Assembly (NCBI GenBank): GCA_014898415.1 | Contig: RCTD01000016.1 | Span: 1-64,000, forward strand | DNA: 64,000 nt | Direction: 5' to 3' | Origin: Stromatinia cepivora | Lineage: Eukaryota > Ascomycota > Leotiomycetes > Helotiales > Sclerotiniaceae | In this document: positions 59,559 through 64,000 of the stretch, piece after piece | Numbering within the stretch: position 1 is the stretch's first letter | Layout: each line of letters opens with the position of its first letter | The notes under the pieces: model-generated | The model's database searches: none | The model's input: only the letters and a program-made list of their open reading frames with translations | Told to the model about the DNA's origin: nothing | Program-made: the position numbers and the translations under genes

Positions 59559-60236
59559 ATGGGAAGTAAGAACGCTCGTGGTCAAGCACCAGTCATTCGT
59601 GCAGCCCAAGCACACGCCGAGAGGAAGGCAGCTGAGAAGCTACTTGCTAAGCAGCAGAAGGAGGCACAAGAGCAATTGGCCCAGCAAGCTAAGGCCCAGC
59701 AGTTAGCACAAGAGAAAGCTCTGGCTCGTCAGCGAGCTTTCAATTTCAACTACGATGCTTTACCAAAGCACTCTGCCCTTATGGTGAAGAAAGACATAAA
59801 TACCGGCACAGTCAAGTTGTACATCAACCTTGACATCATTCATCCCAAAAAGACTGCAAAAGATGTCGACCTCTTCACCGTGCTTCCGAAGTACGCGGAA
59901 CTTATTACTAAGATTGAATTTCGACTCGTTGCGCCTACACATCACGATTCCCTCGAGATCTACAGCGGAAGAGTCAAGAATATGATGAAGACAATTAACT
60001 GCCTCAACAAGTTTGATATCGACGAGTTCCAGTTCGTAGTCTCCCTCAACAAGGCCTACAACCTTTCCCAGATGAAGCTAGCAGCAGCAGTTTTTGGTCT
60101 GAACTTTAAGGATTGGACAATGGCTACGGAGGTCCTTCATGTAAAGGGTAGATTCAATGTCGATATAGGCAGTAAGTGGGATCACAGACTAGCATGTCTC
60201 TACAAGGCAGATTTCCTGGTTCACAAGGAGTTGTGA
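59559..60236 (+). CDS. uncharacterised coiled-coil protein, paralogue A
   Basis: Single exon, 225 residues, ATG at 59559 (CACAATGGG). Residues 1-60 are an Ala/Lys/Glu/Gln-rich coiled coil (KAAEKLLAKQQKEAQEQLAQ). The rest is a folded-looking domain with LPKHSALMVKKD, VLPKYAELITKIEFRLVAP, IYSGRVKNMMKTINCLNKF and QMKLAAAVFGLNFKDWTMA. The same elements occur in the same order in the gene at 62426, so the two are paralogues. No known family recognised, no signal peptide and no transmembrane helix. The pair probably arose by tandem duplication; function unknown. Confidence 0.75.
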   Translation: MGSKNARGQAPVIRAAQAHAERKAAEKLLAKQQKEAQEQLAQQAKAQQLAQEKALARQRAFNFNYDALPKHSALMVKKDINTGTVKLYINLDIIHPKKTAKDVDLFTVLPKYAELITKIEFRLVAPTHHDSLEIYSGRVKNMMKTINCLNKFDIDEFQFVVSLNKAYNLSQMKLAAAVFGLNFKDWTMATEVLHVKGRFNVDIGSKWDHRLACLYKADFLVHKEL

Positions 60237-62425
60237 TGTAGAAATGGGAAGTAGGGGTGGGGCAGCAGTGATTTGGGTATTGGTAAAGATTGTTGCGATG
60301 GTCTGGGGAGTGTGGATAGGGCTTTCACCGGGGGATAGCATACTGTTGGATGTATAATGGAAAACTTTCACTTTCTGCAAAGCTAGCATTGTCTAATAGA
60401 AATCTAAAACTGATGTTCCATCAATGACCTGTCACTCGTGAAATTTATATAACCAACTAACAAATTAGTGATGCATATCTTCTAAACTAATATTATGATT
60501 AAAAAGAAAAGGAAACTAAAAAGTGTATTATATATAAGAATGCTGTATATTACATTGTGATACTGAAGATTTAAAAGCTAATAAACGAAGAGAGACTTGA
60601 TAGCTCCTGCAGGCTGAGGTAGCAGTGCAGGTAGGATGCTGCAAGAACATAAACTGAAAGTCATACCAAGGTTTGCCATTATTCAAGCAGAGAGAATAAA
60701 GATATGTTATTCTGATAACTCGCTGAAGCTATCCTACTCTTCAGCCCCACTTAAAAATCCATGTTCAGAGTTACTTGGGAACTGGGAGCTCGTACTACTC
60801 GGTTATCGAATTTCATTCATAATCGTAAATTAACTCACGGTATACTCAATATTCCTCCCCATATCTGCTAAATTACACCATATGATACACCATAGTCACT
60901 TATCTTACACCTGAGAGGTTGATGGGTGTGCATTGTTTATTCTAGGGGGGCGATAGCTAGAATAATCATGAAAGTGTGCCAATAGGTCGAGGCTGTTATC
61001 ATTTGATGCCATTTAGTTGTTTGTAGAATCTGAAAGCCTCGAAGAAATTTGTTTCACTAGGCACACTGTCTGATTATTCAATAAAGTTGGTTACTAATGG
61101 AGAAATATAATCTACGAGTAGGATCTCGAAGGAGGTTGATCGGATAATAATAAATAATATATAATAATAATATTAAGTATTATTTATGATAATAATGGAA
61201 GACTTAATTGTATTTAGTTTCGGAGTGATCGAATATATAAATAAGATAATATTGAAGTCAGAATTATATATATATTGAATATTGAATTTTTATTTGCTTA
61301 CTTTTTCGAAGAATTCTTTAAAGAATATCTCTGTATTTATAGATTTTAATGAAATTCTAGATTATTCTATAATTATAAATAAGATCAATTTAAAACAAAT
61401 TTTATAGAATCATTTTATATAATAAAAAGAAATAACAGTCAATAGTATTCAATCCAAATAATAAAAAAGTTCTATATATTTCCATTTCATTTTATTCTAT
61501 TATAAATCATTCTAATATGATATATGATCGAATTTTCATATAATAATAGAATTTAATAATATTAAATGATATTATTAGTATATCATGTGATCATATAATT
61601 ATTGGTTCGGTTAATATTATTAAGTGATTTAATAACTTATTAGGAATTCTCACATAGGACTTGCAGTGAATCATGAGCTGACTAAGAAATTGCAACCGTG
61701 TATACGCCCTTAGGAGGTTCTTTCTACTAGTCCACTAGTGGGCATGGGGTAGTGGAAGGTTCTTGAGTTTGAAAGTGAGAATTGACTAATTAATGATTCC
61801 CAGGGAATCAGTATACTTGCAACCAAAGAGTAGCATTCTGTGGCAGTGACTAACTACAAAGGGCATATACTACCTCTTTTGAAAGTCGATTCTATATAGA
61901 GATTCATTCCAAAGTGAGAATGTGCGATCTTCCTTTCCATCTACATATCTAGAGGCCGAACTACATCATAGCGTGGTGTTTTAGTTATGAATGAATCAGT
62001 AACCTACAGTCGGTACGGCCTAATCGCGAGACTTGGCTGATGTAGAAGAAAGAATTGCTCGCTAGCATTAACCGAACACAGGAGCTGCCGTATCAACATG
62101 TCAGAATGTATACTTAAGGACTCCTCTCGGCCTCCAGAATCCTCATCTTCTTCATTACAAACATCTTCCTTACAACAATCAACCTCAACACCTTCCACTT
62201 AAATAACAAAAACCTGAATCAACCAAGAACTTTACCCTCACTTCATTTCAAGAAGGTACTAAAATTCGATCGTCTATTCACAAGGGTAAGAACCCATACA
62301 TCCGAGAGGCTTTACTATCTCTCTATTTCTAAGTCTAACCAAAACATACAGATTCTTCCAATCTTCAGACTTCTACTCGACATCTAAAGCTTCCATTTTT
62401 ATTACAAAAACCCAAACTAATCAAG
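60237..62425. other. interval between paralogues with AT-rich island
   Basis: 2.2 kb. The left part (60470-60600) is A-rich, the core (about 61140-61650) is extremely AT-rich, and the right part has ordinary composition and probably includes the leader of the 62426 gene. No gene recognised. Confidence 0.6.
61140..61650. repeat. extremely AT-rich island
   Basis: About 510 bp almost free of G and C, built of ATAATA, TATATA and TTTAAT runs, with sharp edges against normal sequence (ends near AGGAATTCTCACA at 61642-61654). It could be a degraded (mutated) mobile-element fragment such as an AT-rich LTR, but no terminal repeats, target duplication or coding sequence was found. Confidence 0.6.
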
Positions 62426-63136
62426 ATGGATTGCAAAATTAACCGCGGCCAACCTAAATTTGTCCCCATGTCAGTAAAGCTCGAACGGGAGAAAATTGCT
62501 GAGAAGGAGCGACTTGCTGCAAAGAAGGCAGCAGACCACAAGTTATGGCTCGACAAGCAGGTAGCATGGGCAAAGAAGCAGCTCGAAAAGAAGCAGGCTG
62601 AAGAGAAGAAGTTGGCTGAGAAAAAGGTTGCGGAAGAAAACGCCAGAAAGGTAGCCGCAACAATGGATTTCGAGTGCATCCAAAAGCACTATGCACTTGT
62701 TCTAAAAGAAAATGGTGATGAGAAGCAGCTTGTCATTCATCTAAACTTCAGTGCCGACCCTCCAACCGACATGATGGCATTAATGAAGGTTCTTCCCGAG
62801 TACGCACCGGCAATTACAAATGTTCAGGTCAAAATTCTCACACTTTCTCAACACAGCTCGAGAAAAATTTATCAGCAACGCGTGCAGGATATGAACAAGT
62901 TAATGGGACTTCTGAACTCATTCCCATTAACTGAGCTCAACATTCTAGTTGACATCGATGATCACGACAGCTTTCAGCAGCTAAAGCTGGCTGCGGCCGT
63001 CAATGGTCTAGTGTTCCAGGACTGGACTATGGATTACCAGGTCATGGGCGGTTCTGATTCCTATCCAATCGAAAAATACAGCTTTTACTCAAAGCGACTT
63101 CGCGGCGTATACAGGACTGAGTTTGGTGCTCATTAG
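62426..63136 (+). CDS. uncharacterised coiled-coil protein, paralogue B
   Basis: Single exon, 236 residues, ATG at 62426 (CAAGATGGA). An N-terminal Lys/Glu/Ala coiled coil covers about residues 16-75 (EREKIAEKERLAAKKAADHK; KKQAEEKKLAEKKVAEEN). The second part shares with the 59559 gene the blocks KHYALVLKENG, VLPEYAPAITNVQVKILTL, IYQQRVQDMNKLMGLLNSF and QLKLAAAVNGLVFQDWTMD. Leaders of both genes are CT/CA-rich. Unknown function; soluble protein. Confidence 0.75.
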   Translation: MDCKINRGQPKFVPMSVKLEREKIAEKERLAAKKAADHKLWLDKQVAWAKKQLEKKQAEEKKLAEKKVAEENARKVAATMDFECIQKHYALVLKENGDEKQLVIHLNFSADPPTDMMALMKVLPEYAPAITNVQVKILTLSQHSSRKIYQQRVQDMNKLMGLLNSFPLTELNILVDIDDHDSFQQLKLAAAVNGLVFQDWTMDYQVMGGSDSYPIEKYSFYSKRLRGVYRTEFGAH

Positions 63137-64000
63137 GTTGAGACCCGATTGGTGGTGTGGGATTTGGGAGGAGCGTTTGCAGTATGGTGAACCTTGTTTA
63201 AGTTTCGCACTGGCAAGGGAATGGAGTGTTTTCGGTGGAATCATTGGTGGGGTAGAATGTCATTGAATGGGAAAAAATGATGCTGAATCTGTGGTTTAAC
63301 AATTTTCTGATTATGGGCAAGCATGGAGTTTCTTTCGGAGGAGAAGATATTGATGTTTCTAAGAATGGTTCGGACTTTTAATAAAAATGCATAGCAATAA
63401 CCATCACCCCCTACCCGTGTATATGCGCAACATGACCTGTGCCAATTAGTGAAACTTGCTAAAACGTTGAAGTCCTAGAATTGTCGGTGACCTTGTAATG
63501 ATAAATCTTATTGATGTCCATCATAGTGTCTTTTTAATTCTCCTGCTCGCAATTTCGAAATAGACTTTGCGCAGAACTTTTCTAAGCTTTTTGAAATCTG
63601 ACAGCCCAATATTAAAGTCTCCACTGAACATTAAATTTGCCGTACTATGGACTTACGAAACACTCTAGAGCGGACTAGACTATTTGAAGGCCATATTAAA
63701 TATAATACATATAATCGTGCCTTGTGTGCGAATCAAACTTTGGGTACGGTCGAAGAGTGGGATTTTTCAGCACAGATGGCTGTACTCATGGAATGGGGCA
63801 GAACTGCTACCGTAGCAGGACTAGATACTTAAGTACATCTCTTTCCTCCAGAATTCAGAATTTTACATTCCAAAATACCTTACTGTGAAGAACACTTGAA
63901 CATCAAAAGCTCTTCAACCGGAATAAAAGAGAATTTAAACAACCTCGATACTCAGTACACTATTGAAACTTTAATCTAGCCTTACAATCCAAAACGCCTA
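63137..64000. other. 3' flank and unassigned right end
   Basis: No recognisable gene. A 61-residue ATG ORF at 63647-63832 (containing TRLFEGHIKYNTYNRALCAN) reads as possibly coding but is too short to judge. The last 150 bp are CA/CT-rich and may be the leader of a gene starting beyond the window. Confidence 0.4.

Noticed and set aside
61140..61654. Solo LTR retrotransposon call for the AT island
   Set aside because: Only one LTR-like end could be seen; no matching TG start on the other side and no clear target-site duplication.
1..64000. CRISPR arrays, operons or bacterial-type ribosome binding sites
   Set aside because: None seen; spliceosomal introns throughout show a eukaryotic nuclear sequence.

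Overview
This window looks like nuclear DNA of a filamentous ascomycete. Introns are short (about 45-205 nt), with GTRNGT donors and CTAAC-like branch points. Proteins such as a fungal fructosamine-kinase family member, NACHT STAND proteins and an Ent3-type epsin point to Pezizomycotina. A leotiomycete such as Botrytis or Sclerotinia is my best guess from overall flavour, but that cannot be proved from the sequence alone. All exon junctions were inferred by eye from splice motifs and reading frame.

Layout. 1-5.6 kb holds three same-strand housekeeping genes: an FRG1-like protein (5' end cut by the window), a WDR89-like WD40 protein and the ERAD subunit Hrd3/SEL1L. 7.1-19.8 kb holds a membrane-anchored double-psi beta-barrel (expansin/barwin-like) protein, two uncharacterised proteins, a divergent protein kinase and a large disordered protein. 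19.85-28.1 kb is a gene-poor, AT-rich stretch with microsatellites, a 12-bp x7 tandem repeat and only doubtful short ORFs. 28.1-30.1 kb carries an intact NADP-dependent MDR oxidoreductase, whose last exon seems to be only the stop codon, and a tRNA-Thr(AGU).

31.0-38.8 kb is a graveyard of three consecutive decayed genes: a NACHT-WD40 STAND/NLR protein, a fructosamine-3-kinase-like protein and an aldo/keto reductase. 39.8-45.7 kb returns to core genes: RNA polymerase III subunit RPC34, cyclophilin A and the epsin ENT3.

46.5-54.5 kb carries two intact genes of the fungal NLR type: a NACHT-TPR protein, and an alpha/beta-hydrolase joined directly to ankyrin repeats with no nucleotide-binding domain between them. 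55.3-57.3 kb is a kelch-repeat, single-pass membrane protein. 59.5-63.1 kb carries two tandem paralogues of an unrecognised family (charged coiled coil plus a conserved C-terminal domain), separated by a very AT-rich island.

How they fit together. Hrd3 (ER quality control), Ent3 (Golgi/endosome clathrin traffic), Rpc34 (Pol III transcription) and cyclophilin A are ordinary cell functions. The accessory interest lies in the NLR-type genes (one dead NACHT-WD40, one live NACHT-TPR, one hydrolase-ANK), which sit within about 24 kb of each other, and in the paralogue pair at the right end.
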